A DNA stretch of 64,000 nt from Leisingera thetidis. GTDB lineage: Bacteria; Pseudomonadota; Alphaproteobacteria; Rhodobacterales; Rhodobacteraceae. Position numbers and translations under genes: made by a program. Below, piece after piece: positions 34,982 through 43,514 of the stretch. Below the pieces are notes generated by a model. That model worked only from the letters and a program-made list of their open reading frames with translations. It did no database searches and was not told the origin of the DNA. Every line of letters begins with the position of its first letter. The first letter of the stretch is position 1. The stretch lies in the NCBI RefSeq assembly GCF_025857195.1, contig NZ_CP109787.1:3475001-3539000 (forward strand), given 5' to 3'.

Positions 34982-35994
34982 CCTGGACCCTGCGGATTTC
35001 CGGCCTGTCGCTGCAGATCTCCCGGCACAGCCTGCTGGCCGGGCTGGCGGCGGCCGCCGTGCTGGCGGCTGCGGCGGGGCTGGCGCTGCTGCTGGGCAGC
35101 TACCCCTTGAGCCTGGCCGGGATTCTGGATGCGCTGCTGGGCAAAGGCGGCGGATTGCACCGGCTGATCGTGCTGGATCTGCGGCTGCCGCGCATCCTGG
35201 CCGCGCTGGGGGCGGGCGCCGCATTCGGACTGTCGGGTGCGATGTTCCAGGTGATGATGCGCAATCCGCTGGCGGCCCCCGATGTGATCGGCTTCAATGC
35301 CGGCGCCAGCTGCGGCGCGCTGTGCGCGATGATGCTGACCGGCGGCATGGTGCTGCCCGGCGCCATCGCCGGTGCGCTGCTGACCGCGGCTGCCGTCACC
35401 CTGCTGGCCTGGAAAGACGGGCTGCCGCCGGAGCGGCTGATCCTGACCGGTGTCGGCGCCAGCCTGGCGCTGGCCGCCGCCGCCGATCTGCTGATGAGCC
35501 GGATGGACGTGCTGAGTGCTGCCGACATGGCGCAGTGGCTGGCCGGGTCTCTGAATGCCCGCACCTGGCGGGACGCGGCGCTGGTCTGGAGCGGACTGGC
35601 GGTACTGGCGCCGGTGGTGCTGTGGCTGCATTTCCCGCTGGCCCGGCTGGCGATGGACGACGGCATCGCCACCGGCCTTGGCCTGCCGCTGGCGCGCCTG
35701 CGGCTGGCGGTGACCGCAACCGGTATCCTGCTGGCAGCGCTTGCCGTCAGCACCGCCGGGCCGCTGCCCTTCGTGGCCTTTGCCGCGGGCCCGATTGCCC
35801 GCCGCCTGATCCCCGGCGGCAGGCCCGCGCTGCTGGGCGCCGCGGCCTGCGGCGCGCTGATCACCCTGCTGGCCGACTGTGCCGCGCGCGCGGTCCCCGC
35901 GGTGCAGCTGCCCGCCGGCGTCTTTACCGCACTGATCGGCGCGCCGCTGCTGCTGTGGCTGCTGATCGCCCATGTCCGCAAAGGAGCCCTGTGA
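34978..35994 (+). CDS. Iron-siderophore ABC transporter, permease 2 (FecCD family)
   Basis: A 338-residue permease partner. DLRLPRILAALGAGAAFGLS, MMRNPLAAPDVIGFNAGAS and FVAFAAGPIARRL are the FecCD marks; the last segment departs from the usual GL(I/V)-PH form (AAGPIARR), a feature of the FepG/FhuB-second-half type. It overlaps both neighbours (ATGA), so the transporter genes are translationally coupled. Confidence 0.9.
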   Translation: MTWTLRISGLSLQISRHSLLAGLAAAAVLAAAAGLALLLGSYPLSLAGILDALLGKGGGLHRLIVLDLRLPRILAALGAGAAFGLSGAMFQVMMRNPLAAPDVIGFNAGASCGALCAMMLTGGMVLPGAIAGALLTAAAVTLLAWKDGLPPERLILTGVGASLALAAAADLLMSRMDVLSAADMAQWLAGSLNARTWRDAALVWSGLAVLAPVVLWLHFPLARLAMDDGIATGLGLPLARLRLAVTATGILLAALAVSTAGPLPFVAFAAGPIARRLIPGGRPALLGAAACGALITLLADCAARAVPAVQLPAGVFTALIGAPLLLWLLIAHVRKGAL

Positions 35995-36776
35995 TGCCCG
36001 CAACCGCCCGCCTGCGCGCCGAGGACCTCTCGGTCGCCTACGGCCGCACCCCGGTTCTGGACCGGCTCAGCGCCGCGATACCGGATGGCGCCCTGACCGT
36101 GATCGCCGGACCCAACGGCTGCGGCAAGTCCACCCTGCTGCGGACACTGGCGCGGCTGCAGCGCGCCGGCAGCGGCCAGGCGGTGCTGGACGGCAAGGCG
36201 ATCCACAGCCAGCGCAGCCGCTCGGTGGCGCAGCGGCTGGCGATCCTGCCGCAGTCCCCCTCTGCGCCCGAAGGCCTGACGGTGGGCGACCTCGCGGCGC
36301 GCGGCCGCACCCCCTACCAGTCGGCGCTGCGGCAGTGGTCGCGACAGGATGCCGCCGCGGTGGCGCAGGCGCTGGAACTGACCGGCATGACCGCGCTGGC
36401 CGGGCGGCCGCTGGACAGCCTGTCCGGCGGCCAGCGCCAGCGCGCCTGGATCGCCATGGCCCTGGCGCAGGACACCGGGATCCTGCTGCTGGATGAGCCG
36501 ACCACCTATCTGGACCTGCCGCATCAGATCGAACTGCTGAAGCTGGTGCAGAAACTGAACCGGGAGACCGGCCGCACGGTGGCGATGGTGCTGCACGACA
36601 TCAACCTGGCCGCCCGCTTTGCCAGCCATGTGATCGCGCTCAAGGACGGCCGCGTCCATTGCCAGGGCGCGCCCGAAGAGGTTGTCACCGAGGCGGTGAT
36701 GCAATCGGTCTTCGGGCTTGCCTGCCAGATCATCACCGACCCGGTGCATGGCAACCCGCATGTCATCCCCCTGTGA
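35994..36776 (+). CDS. Iron-siderophore ABC transporter, ATPase (FecE/FepC type)
   Basis: A 260-residue ATP-binding subunit. Walker A GPNGCGKST, Q-loop ILPQ, signature LSGGQRQRAWIAMALAQ, Walker B ILLLDEPT and the switch histidine in MVLHDINLA are all intact. It powers the two FecCD permeases. The start overlaps the upstream stop by one base. It is followed by the reductase gene after 12 bases. Confidence 0.93.
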   Translation: MPATARLRAEDLSVAYGRTPVLDRLSAAIPDGALTVIAGPNGCGKSTLLRTLARLQRAGSGQAVLDGKAIHSQRSRSVAQRLAILPQSPSAPEGLTVGDLAARGRTPYQSALRQWSRQDAAAVAQALELTGMTALAGRPLDSLSGGQRQRAWIAMALAQDTGILLLDEPTTYLDLPHQIELLKLVQKLNRETGRTVAMVLHDINLAARFASHVIALKDGRVHCQGAPEEVVTEAVMQSVFGLACQIITDPVHGNPHVIPL

Positions 36777-36788
36777 ACGAGGTTTTCC

Positions 36789-37841
36789 ATGACGCCCCCC
36801 CCGGTCTTTCCGCTGGAATCCCGCGCCCTTCTGCCGGGTATGTCCCCCGCCGCGCTGCGCCGGATGCTGCTGCAGCAGGCACAGGAGCATGGGCTGCCGG
36901 TGGTCGAAGACAGCCCTGAGCGTGTCACGGTCGAGGTGCCCGGTTTCGGGCATTACCGGATGGCCGCCCACGGCAGCGCGGCTGAGGCCGGCGTGGCGGC
37001 GGCGCTGCCGGACCGCCTCTTCATGCTGCAGGAAGGGCTGGCGGAGCATCTGAAGACGCTGCAGCCGGGAGCGGCCGGGGCCCTGCAATGGTCCGGCGCC
37101 AGTGCCGCCGGAAGCTTGCCGCCGAACGTGCATTTCACCACCGTCCGCTCGGTCACTCCGGTGGGCCGCTGTTTTCTGCGGGTCCGGGTGCAGGGCGGCG
37201 ATTTGTCGGGGTTCCGGGAGGATGCCATTCATTTCCGGCTGCTGCTGCCGCCGCCCGGCTGCGCCGAACCGGAATGGCCGAAGCTGGGCAGCAATGGCGC
37301 GGCGCAGTGGCCCAAGGGGGACAAGGCGCTGCACCGGCCGGTCTATACAACCCGCTGGATCTGCCATGAGAGCGCACAGATGGAGTTCGATATCTTCCTG
37401 CACGACGGCGGCCGCGCGGCCGAATGGGCCCGGCAGGCTGCGGCTGGCGATCAGCTGGCCATAGCCGGCCCCGGCGGCGGTGGCATCCCCCGGGCCTCGC
37501 GCCTGCTGATCTGCGCCGATGAGACCGCCCTGCCCGCCGCCGCCCGCATCCTGCAGAGCCTGCCCGCCGGCAGCCGCGGCAAGGCCACTCTGATGGCCGC
37601 CGGCGGCGCGGATTGCGGCTATCCGGTTGCGGCGCCCGAAGGGGTCGAAGTCACCTGGATCCGCCGCGAGGACGGCGGCAGCCTTGCCGCGCGCGCTGTG
37701 GCCGAGCGCGAACGCCATCCCGGCCGCTTCCTGTGGTTCGGCGGCGAAAAGGCGGAGGCCCAGCGCGTCCGCCAGGCGGTCAAGGCGGCCCGGGCCGAAC
37801 CTGCAAACAGTTACATCGCAGCCTATTGGAGCATGTCATGA
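36789..37841 (+). CDS. DUF2218-SIP fusion, siderophore-interacting FAD reductase
   Basis: A 350-residue protein. Residues ~20-100 look like a DUF2218 domain; the rest is the siderophore-interacting protein core, with RSVTPVGRCFLRVRVQGGDL, HFRLLLPPP, the FAD-binding YTTRW and a C-terminal NAD(P)H domain (LLICADETALPAAARIL). Such enzymes reduce Fe(III) in imported siderophores to release iron in the cytoplasm. The stop overlaps the exbB start (ATGTCATGA). Confidence 0.85.
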   Translation: MTPPPVFPLESRALLPGMSPAALRRMLLQQAQEHGLPVVEDSPERVTVEVPGFGHYRMAAHGSAAEAGVAAALPDRLFMLQEGLAEHLKTLQPGAAGALQWSGASAAGSLPPNVHFTTVRSVTPVGRCFLRVRVQGGDLSGFREDAIHFRLLLPPPGCAEPEWPKLGSNGAAQWPKGDKALHRPVYTTRWICHESAQMEFDIFLHDGGRAAEWARQAAAGDQLAIAGPGGGGIPRASRLLICADETALPAAARILQSLPAGSRGKATLMAAGGADCGYPVAAPEGVEVTWIRREDGGSLAARAVAERERHPGRFLWFGGEKAEAQRVRQAVKAARAEPANSYIAAYWSMS

Positions 37842-38743
37842 TCTCTCGTATGTCCGCAGCGCTTGCTGCCCTTCTGCTCGTGGCGTCCTGGGCGGCCGCA
37901 CAGGATGCCCCTGCCGCACCGGTGCCGGAAATTGCGCAGGATGCGCCTGACAGCGCCCTGCCCGTGCTGCCTGCCGCGCCCCCCGTTCCGGCAGCGCCGG
38001 AAAACACCGGAGCCCCCGCCGCCGCGCTGGAAGGCCAGCCGGCTCCGGTTGCCGCCGCCGGACCTGCGGCGCCGAAGGACCTCGCGCAGGCTGCGCGCGG
38101 CGCATCCGCCAAGGCGCTGAAGTTCCTGCGCGACGGCGGCCCGTCGATCTGGGCGATTGCGGCGCTGTCGGTGATAACGCTCACGCTGATCCTGTGGAAG
38201 ATCTGGCGGCTGGCCCTGATCGGCGCCTGGTCGCGCGGCAAGGCCGGACAGGCCGTGGCCGCCTATGAGCGCGGCGAAACAGAGGCGGCGCTGGCCATCG
38301 TCAAGGGCCGCATCGGAATCCGCTCCAAGGTTGCCGCCGCCGCCTTGACGGCAGCGGCCGCTCTGCCCGAGGACCGCGCCCGCGAAGAGACCGCGCGGGT
38401 CGCCAAGCTGCATCTGGCCAGTGCCGGCGCCGGGCTTGGCGCGCTGGAGCTGATTGCCACCATCGCGCCGCTGTTGGGCCTGCTGGGCACCGTGCTGGGC
38501 ATGATCTCCGCCTTCCAGGCGCTGCAGGCGGCAGGATCCAGGGCCGATCCCGCGCTGCTGGCCGGGGGCATCTGGGAAGCCCTGCTGACAACTGCGGCCG
38601 GCATGGCGGTGGCAATCCCCGCCTCGGCAGCGCTGACCTGGTTCGAGGCGGTGATCACCCGCATCCGCCGCGACATCGAGGACAGCGCCACCCGCATCTT
38701 TGTCGCCCGGCAGCCGCAGGCCCTGAAGCTGGCAGCAGAATAG
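37838..38743 (+). CDS. exbB: TonB-system energiser ExbB (MotA/TolQ/ExbB family)
   Basis: A 301-residue proton-channel protein. It has a signal peptide and an Ala/Pro-rich periplasmic stretch to about residue 95, one helix at ~105-125, a cytoplasmic region, then two helices with LELIATIAPLLGLLGTVLGM and LTTAAGMAVAIPASAAL, the family core. With ExbD and TonB it couples the proton gradient to outer-membrane transport. The long N-terminal extension is typical of alphaproteobacterial ExbB. Confidence 0.88.
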   Translation: MISRMSAALAALLLVASWAAAQDAPAAPVPEIAQDAPDSALPVLPAAPPVPAAPENTGAPAAALEGQPAPVAAAGPAAPKDLAQAARGASAKALKFLRDGGPSIWAIAALSVITLTLILWKIWRLALIGAWSRGKAGQAVAAYERGETEAALAIVKGRIGIRSKVAAAALTAAAALPEDRAREETARVAKLHLASAGAGLGALELIATIAPLLGLLGTVLGMISAFQALQAAGSRADPALLAGGIWEALLTTAAGMAVAIPASAALTWFEAVITRIRRDIEDSATRIFVARQPQALKLAAE

Positions 38744-38747
38744 AGCC

Positions 38748-39125
38748 ATGCAGTTCACCCAAGCCCCGAAACCCCGGCGCAAGCCGAGCCTGACGCCGAT
38801 GATCGACGTGGTGTTCCTGCTGCTGGTGTTCTTCATGCTGGCTTCGCGCTTTGGCTCGGACGCGGTGCTGCAGCTGCCGCTGGCGGGCCAGGGCGGCGCC
38901 TATACCGGGCCGCCGCGGCTGATCGGCATCGGCACGGGCAACCTGGACGTCAACGGCGTTCCGGTCGCGGACAGCAATCTGACCCAGGCGCTGGCGCCGC
39001 TGATGGAAAGCCCCGGCGACATGCTGGTGCTGCGCGGCCGCGACGGCGCCAGCCTGCAGCGCATCACCGATGTGACCGGCCTGCTGCAGCAGGCCGGCTA
39101 CAGCAATTTCGTGCTGGTGGAATGA
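38748..39125 (+). CDS. exbD: TonB-system protein ExbD, first copy
   Basis: A 125-residue protein with one N-terminal helix. LTPMIDVVFLLLVFFMLASR contains the membrane aspartate needed for proton use (PMIDVVF). The rest is a small periplasmic domain. It lies four bases after exbB. A second ExbD-like gene follows, in which this aspartate is replaced. Confidence 0.9.
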   Translation: MQFTQAPKPRRKPSLTPMIDVVFLLLVFFMLASRFGSDAVLQLPLAGQGGAYTGPPRLIGIGTGNLDVNGVPVADSNLTQALAPLMESPGDMLVLRGRDGASLQRITDVTGLLQQAGYSNFVLVE

Positions 39126-39135
39126 GGAGATGCGC

Positions 39136-39519
39136 ATGGACCTGACAGATCCGCCCCGCCGCCCCCGGGCGGAATCCATCGTGCCGATGATCAATGTGGT
39201 GTTCCTGCTGCTGATCTTCTTCCTGATGACCTCGCGCCTGTCGCAGCCGGAACCGTTCGACGTGACCCCGCCGGACGCGTCCGCCGAAAGCGAACCGGAA
39301 GCGGACCCGGTGCTGTTCATCAGCGCTGGCGGCCGGTTGCACTTTGATGGCGCCGAAGGCGACGCGGCCATCGCCCGGCTCGCCACGGCCGGGGCAGACA
39401 GCCCGGCGGTGCAGCTGCGCGCCGATGCCGGGCTGGAGGCCGGCACCCTGGCCCGCGTTCTGCGCCAGCTGGCCGAAGCCGGGCTCAGCCGCGCCGAACT
39501 GGTGGTGCGCCAGCCATGA
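39136..39519 (+). CDS. ExbD-like protein, second copy with altered membrane residue
   Basis: A 127-residue ExbD/TolR-family protein with one helix, IVPMINVVFLLLIFFLMTSR. The conserved membrane aspartate of ExbD is asparagine here (PMINVVF rather than PMIDVVF), which should prevent proton use at this site. This Asn form is known from paired ExbD proteins, so the two copies may form a mixed complex. The start at 39136 lies six bases after GAGGAG; an ATG at 39130 abuts that site. Confidence 0.85.
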   Translation: MDLTDPPRRPRAESIVPMINVVFLLLIFFLMTSRLSQPEPFDVTPPDASAESEPEADPVLFISAGGRLHFDGAEGDAAIARLATAGADSPAVQLRADAGLEAGTLARVLRQLAEAGLSRAELVVRQP

Positions 39520-40355
39520 AGCGGACCGCGGAATTTACCCTTTTTGCCGGGATCGCGGCGCTGATCCATGTCGCGCTGTTTGCCTCGGCACCGGACTCCG
39601 GCGTGCACTCCAGCGGTGCCGGCGGCAGCGAAATGATCTCGGTTCAGGCGGCCGATGCCACCGTTGCCCGGATGGTGGAAGCCTGGGAGCGCCCGCTGCT
39701 GGCGCAGCCGCAGCTGGCGCCCGATCCGGCGCCGCCGCTGCAAGCGCCGGCCGCGCCGGAGCTGCCGCAGTTCGACCTCGCACGGGCGCCGCAGGCGGCG
39801 GCGCAGATCGCGCTTGCCGAGCCTGCCCCCGCCGAGCCGCCGGTGGCGGATACCGCACCGCCGCCCCCGCCGCCGCCAGAGCGCAAGCCCGCCCCCGCAG
39901 CCAAGCCCCGGCCCAAGCCGCAACCGGCGCAGAAGCCCGAGCCGCAGCAGGCCCGCAAGGCCGAACAGACCACCGCCGGGCGCGCCGAGCAGCGTGCGGC
40001 CGGATCCGGCGGCGGGGCGCAGACCGGGCAGTCCGGCGACGCGGCAGCTGCCACGGCCCGGGCCGGGCAGCAGGCCAAGCTGCAGACCATCTGGGGAGCC
40101 AAAATCCGCACCCGCATCGAACGCCGCAAGCGTTATCCATCCGGCGCAAGCGGCAAGGGCACGGTCGTGGTGCGTCTCACCGTTGCCCGGTCGGGCCAGC
40201 TGCTGAGCCACCGGATCGCCAGATCCTCCGGCAATGCCGCCCTTGATCAGGCGGCACTGAAGGCCGTCCTCCGGGCTGGCAAGTTTCCTGCCGCGCCCAA
40301 GGAACTCGGCCTCAGCCAGCTCAGCTTCAACCTGCCGATGAGCTTCTCGCGATAG
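39516..40355 (+). CDS. tonB: Energy transducer TonB
   Basis: A 279-residue protein: one N-terminal helix (FTLFAGIAALIHVALFASA), a long Pro/Ala/Lys-rich stretch with a poly-proline tract near residue 115, and a C-terminal TonB domain (IERRKRYPSGASGKGTVVVR, FNLPMSF). It spans the periplasm and drives TonB-dependent receptors. It overlaps the second exbD by four bases and ends the operon. No receptor gene is present in the window. Confidence 0.9.
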   Translation: MKRTAEFTLFAGIAALIHVALFASAPDSGVHSSGAGGSEMISVQAADATVARMVEAWERPLLAQPQLAPDPAPPLQAPAAPELPQFDLARAPQAAAQIALAEPAPAEPPVADTAPPPPPPPERKPAPAAKPRPKPQPAQKPEPQQARKAEQTTAGRAEQRAAGSGGGAQTGQSGDAAAATARAGQQAKLQTIWGAKIRTRIERRKRYPSGASGKGTVVVRLTVARSGQLLSHRIARSSGNAALDQAALKAVLRAGKFPAAPKELGLSQLSFNLPMSFSR

Positions 40356-40497
40356 CTGTGAAACCCCTGCCGCCCGCGCCCGTTCATGGCGGGCATTGCG
40401 CTGCAGGGCCGCCGGGGTGTGAAAGCATGGAAAAAACAGGGAAATTGCGCACGGCCTCCGTCCCGCTGCTTGAAATACGCCCCGGGCACATCACGTA

Positions 40498-40507
40498 GTG
40501 ATCACAA
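40498..40507. promoter_or_regulatory. Third GTGATCACAA site
   Basis: The same ten bases that occur twice in front of the GntR gene at 21417 are found here, 80 bases before the radical SAM start and just upstream of a possible promoter (TTGTCT at 40527 with TATGGT 16 bases on). It suggests that the GntR protein may control the radical SAM gene. Confidence 0.4.
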
Positions 40508-40586
40508 CCCGTGACGGGGCAAACGGTTGTCTGCGACTGCTTGTCCGCTATGGTAATTTCCACAAGCATCTTTCGGAGGCCATCGC

Positions 40587-41627
40587 ATGAAAGATCTCGC
40601 CCCCGCGCCGGACCTGACGCCGGAGACCGCGCAGCCGGACCTTCCCGCCAAGCCGCCCGCCCTGCATGAACGGGCCCTGCATCTGCTGGCGCGGCTGCTG
40701 CCGCTGTCGTTTTTCCGCCGTCCGCCCAAGATCATCATCATCGACGCCACCAACAGCTGCAACCTGCGCTGCCCGGTCTGTCCGGTGACCTTTGCCATGC
40801 AGCGCAAGCGCGGGATGATGAAGCCGGCGGTGTTCCGCAAGATCATCGACGATTTCAAGGATCAGCCGGAAAAGCCCGCGATCTATTTCAGCTTCTCGGG
40901 TGAGCCGACCCTGCACAAGGATCTGCCGGATTTCATCGCCTACGCGCATGACAATGGCCACGACACCTATCTGTCGACCAACGCAACCCGGCTGACACCC
41001 GGGATGAGCGAACGGCTGGTCCGCTCCGGCCTCGCACGGGTGAACCTCTGCATGGACGGGTTTTCCAAGGAGGCGCAGGAGACCTACCGGGTCAATTCCG
41101 ACTTTGACAAGGTCAAGGCCAGCATCGAGGAATTCCTGACCATCAAGAAGGACCTGGGTTCCAAGACCCCGGTGACCGTGCTGCAGACGCTGCTGACCAG
41201 CTACTCCGAACCGCAGATGGACGAGATGGAGGCCTGGGCGCGCGAGGCGGGCTTTGACCGGGTGCGGTTCAAGACCTTTTCGATCGGCTCCTATACCTCT
41301 GCCGACCAGAAACGCGAGTTTGCCCATTTCCTGCCGCGCCAGAAGAAACTGCGCCGGCATCCGCGCCACACCAGCCACGCGATGTGCACGGTGCCGCTGT
41401 TCCAATCGGTGGTGTTCTGGAACGGCGACCTCGGCCTGTGCTGCATCGACTACGACCAGGTGATCCAGCTGCCCAACGTGGAGCAGGACGGCTTTCTCGC
41501 TGCCTACCGGTCGGACGAGGCCGCCCGTGCCCGCAAACGCGGGTTCCTGAAGCAGTTCGGCATCTGCAAGACCTGCTCCTTCTCCAACGCCGAAAACATG
41601 GGCATCCGCCGCGACCTGAAGCAGTAG
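40587..41627 (+). CDS. Radical SAM protein with SPASM-like C terminus
   Basis: A 346-residue radical SAM enzyme. The [4Fe-4S] motif is C-x3-C-x2-C (Cys58, Cys62, Cys65 in NSCNLRCPVCP) and FSGEPTLHKDLP is the following GGE-type motif. The C-terminal region has AMCTVPLFQS, LGLCCIDYD and GICKTCSF, the cysteine layout of an auxiliary SPASM-type cluster. SPASM enzymes modify peptides or small substrates. No peptide precursor or biosynthetic partner is visible: the neighbours are tonB upstream and an oppositely oriented dioxygenase. The target is unknown. Confidence 0.8.
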   Translation: MKDLAPAPDLTPETAQPDLPAKPPALHERALHLLARLLPLSFFRRPPKIIIIDATNSCNLRCPVCPVTFAMQRKRGMMKPAVFRKIIDDFKDQPEKPAIYFSFSGEPTLHKDLPDFIAYAHDNGHDTYLSTNATRLTPGMSERLVRSGLARVNLCMDGFSKEAQETYRVNSDFDKVKASIEEFLTIKKDLGSKTPVTVLQTLLTSYSEPQMDEMEAWAREAGFDRVRFKTFSIGSYTSADQKREFAHFLPRQKKLRRHPRHTSHAMCTVPLFQSVVFWNGDLGLCCIDYDQVIQLPNVEQDGFLAAYRSDEAARARKRGFLKQFGICKTCSFSNAENMGIRRDLKQ

Positions 41628-41687
41628 ACCGCCAGTTCTGTCCTCTTTCCGGAAATACTGGAAGGGGGGGTGAAGGCCCCCTCCCCT

Positions 41688-42485
41688 TTACCGCTGCAGC
41701 AGGATCGGGAACCAGTCCTCGCGCAGGCGCTGGCCGGGCTGCATGCCATGCCCCGGAAACGGCGGCGAGGTCGGACCCGGGCGTTCCACGTAACGCGCAT
41801 CATCCCCCACCAGCCGCAGCGAGAAGGCGCGGCGGCGGGTGGCAGAGGTGTTGCCGCGGGCGCCGTGCAGGGTCTTGTAGTTGAAGGCGACCGCATCGCC
41901 CGGCTGCATCGGGTATTCCAGCACCGTCATGCCCTCGGCATCCGGATCGGGGACCGGCATGTACTGGCCTTCGTCGGCAAAGAAACCTTCCTCCGACACC
42001 CAGCGGGTGGGCAGCACCTCTTTTTCCCACTTGTGCGAACCGGCGACGCAGCGCAGGGTCGCCTCCTTCACCTCATCCAGCGGCGACCAGAAGCTGATGG
42101 TCTGCTGCCCTTCGACAAAATAATAGGGCCCGTCCTGGTGCCAGGGGGTCGCCATCGAGGTGCCCGGTTCCTTGACCAGAACGTGGTCGTGGAACAATTG
42201 CACCGAAGAGGACTGCATCAGATCGGCGGCGACTTCGGCCACCGGCGAGTGTTCGATTGCCTGCTGGAACTCGGGGATGAGGGTCCAGTTGCAGTAATCA
42301 TCAAAGAACTTCCCGGTCTGGCCGGCTTTTTCATTGTTCGAGGCATAAGGCCCCGGGTTCTCCATGTTGGCGGCGACGCCTGCACGCAGCAGCTCGGCCT
42401 GATCCGAAAACAGGCCGCGGATGAGGACGACACCATCGCGCTGGTACTGCTCAACATGTTCCGGGGTGATGAGGGGGTGGACCAT
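41688..42485 (-). CDS. Phytanoyl-CoA dioxygenase family (PhyH) oxygenase
   Basis: A 265-residue Fe(II)/2-oxoglutarate-dependent oxygenase. The iron ligands are seen in PWHQDGPYYF (His-x-Asp) and the distal histidine in KTLHGARGN, with the 2-oxoglutarate arginine in RRRAFSLRL. The substrate is not known; bacterial PhyH proteins act on many small molecules. The start at 42485 follows GGAGG. A LysR gene diverges 99 bases away with a palindrome between, so it is probably under its control. Confidence 0.85.
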   Translation of the reverse strand: MVHPLITPEHVEQYQRDGVVLIRGLFSDQAELLRAGVAANMENPGPYASNNEKAGQTGKFFDDYCNWTLIPEFQQAIEHSPVAEVAADLMQSSSVQLFHDHVLVKEPGTSMATPWHQDGPYYFVEGQQTISFWSPLDEVKEATLRCVAGSHKWEKEVLPTRWVSEEGFFADEGQYMPVPDPDAEGMTVLEYPMQPGDAVAFNYKTLHGARGNTSATRRRAFSLRLVGDDARYVERPGPTSPPFPGHGMQPGQRLREDWFPILLQR

Positions 42486-42559
42486 TTCTGCCTCCGCTGC
42501 TGAATGATGCAATTCCGATGCGCCATTCCTGCCGCGGCTAAGACATAGTTTCAAATCAT

Positions 42560-42574
42560 ATCTTTCTAAGATAC
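42560..42574. promoter_or_regulatory. LysR-type palindrome TATCTT-TCT-AAGATA
   Basis: A perfect 15-base palindrome in the 99-base gap between the PhyH gene and the divergent LysR gene, only 10 bases before the LysR start. It fits the T-N11-A layout of LysR operators and would allow self-repression and control of the oxygenase. Confidence 0.5.
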
Positions 42575-42584
42575 CCTTCGCTTC

Positions 42585-43514
42585 ATGTTATATCTGACCC
42601 TGCGCCATTACGAATACATCTGCGCCGTGGCCCGCCACGGCAGCCTGTCGGCAGCAGCCGAGGCGGTGCATGTGAGCCAGCCTGCTCTCTCCGCCGCACT
42701 CAGCCGGATCGAGGAGCGTCTGGGGCACGCGCTGTTCCTGCGCCGCCGCGGCGCGGCGCTGGCGCTGACCCCCGCGGGCCGCCGGTTCGCGGATCGGGCT
42801 CAGGCGCTGCTGGATCAGGCGGTGCGGCTGGAAAATCCGGAAAGTACAGGTGCCGCGCAGAAACTGGTGCTGGTCTGTTTCTCGGATCTCGCACCGTTTC
42901 TGCTGGCCCCTGCCCTGAAAGCCCTGCGCGAAGCCCTTCCGGAGGTGGAGGTCAGCCACCGCGCCTGCGGGTTTGCACCGCTGATCACCGCGCTCACCGA
43001 GGGCGCGGCGGATCTGGCCATCACCTATGACCTGGGGCTGGATGCCGGTTTCGGCCGGGCCGAACTCGACCGGATTGCGCCGCACGCGCTGATACCGCCC
43101 GAGCATGGGCTGGCCGGGCGCAGCGGCATAACTCTGGAAGAACTGGCGGAGCATCCGCTGGTCCTTTCGCAGGAAGGCATGTCGGTGCAGCATATGCTGG
43201 GGCTGTTCAAAACGCAGGGGCTGGTGCCGCGGATTGCGCACCGGGCGGAGTCGCTGGAGCTGCTGCGCAGCCTGGCCGCCAATGGCGAGGGTGTGGGCAT
43301 CAGCTACAGCCTGCCGCCCGGCGGGATGAGCTATGACGGCAAACCCTTATGCTCCGTGCGTGTCACTGATCCGGCGGCGCAAGAGCCGGTGATTCTCGCC
43401 GCGCATGCGCAATTGCCGGAGACCTCTCCGGCGTTCCTGGCGCATGGCATTCTGCGGGACGCGCTGAGCGCCGGCCGGTCAGACCTTGCGCAGGCGGATC
43501 ACCACATCGACTGA
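42585..43514 (+). CDS. LysR-family regulator
   Basis: A 309-residue regulator: helix-turn-helix LSAAAEAVHVSQPALSAALS and IEERLGHALFLRR, then the effector domain (LVLVCFSDLAPFLLAPALKA). It is divergent to the PhyH oxygenase gene across a palindromic operator and probably controls it. The last 36 bases overlap the 3' end of irr on the other strand. The ligand is unknown. Confidence 0.87.
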   Translation: MLYLTLRHYEYICAVARHGSLSAAAEAVHVSQPALSAALSRIEERLGHALFLRRRGAALALTPAGRRFADRAQALLDQAVRLENPESTGAAQKLVLVCFSDLAPFLLAPALKALREALPEVEVSHRACGFAPLITALTEGAADLAITYDLGLDAGFGRAELDRIAPHALIPPEHGLAGRSGITLEELAEHPLVLSQEGMSVQHMLGLFKTQGLVPRIAHRAESLELLRSLAANGEGVGISYSLPPGGMSYDGKPLCSVRVTDPAAQEPVILAAHAQLPETSPAFLAHGILRDALSAGRSDLAQADHHID

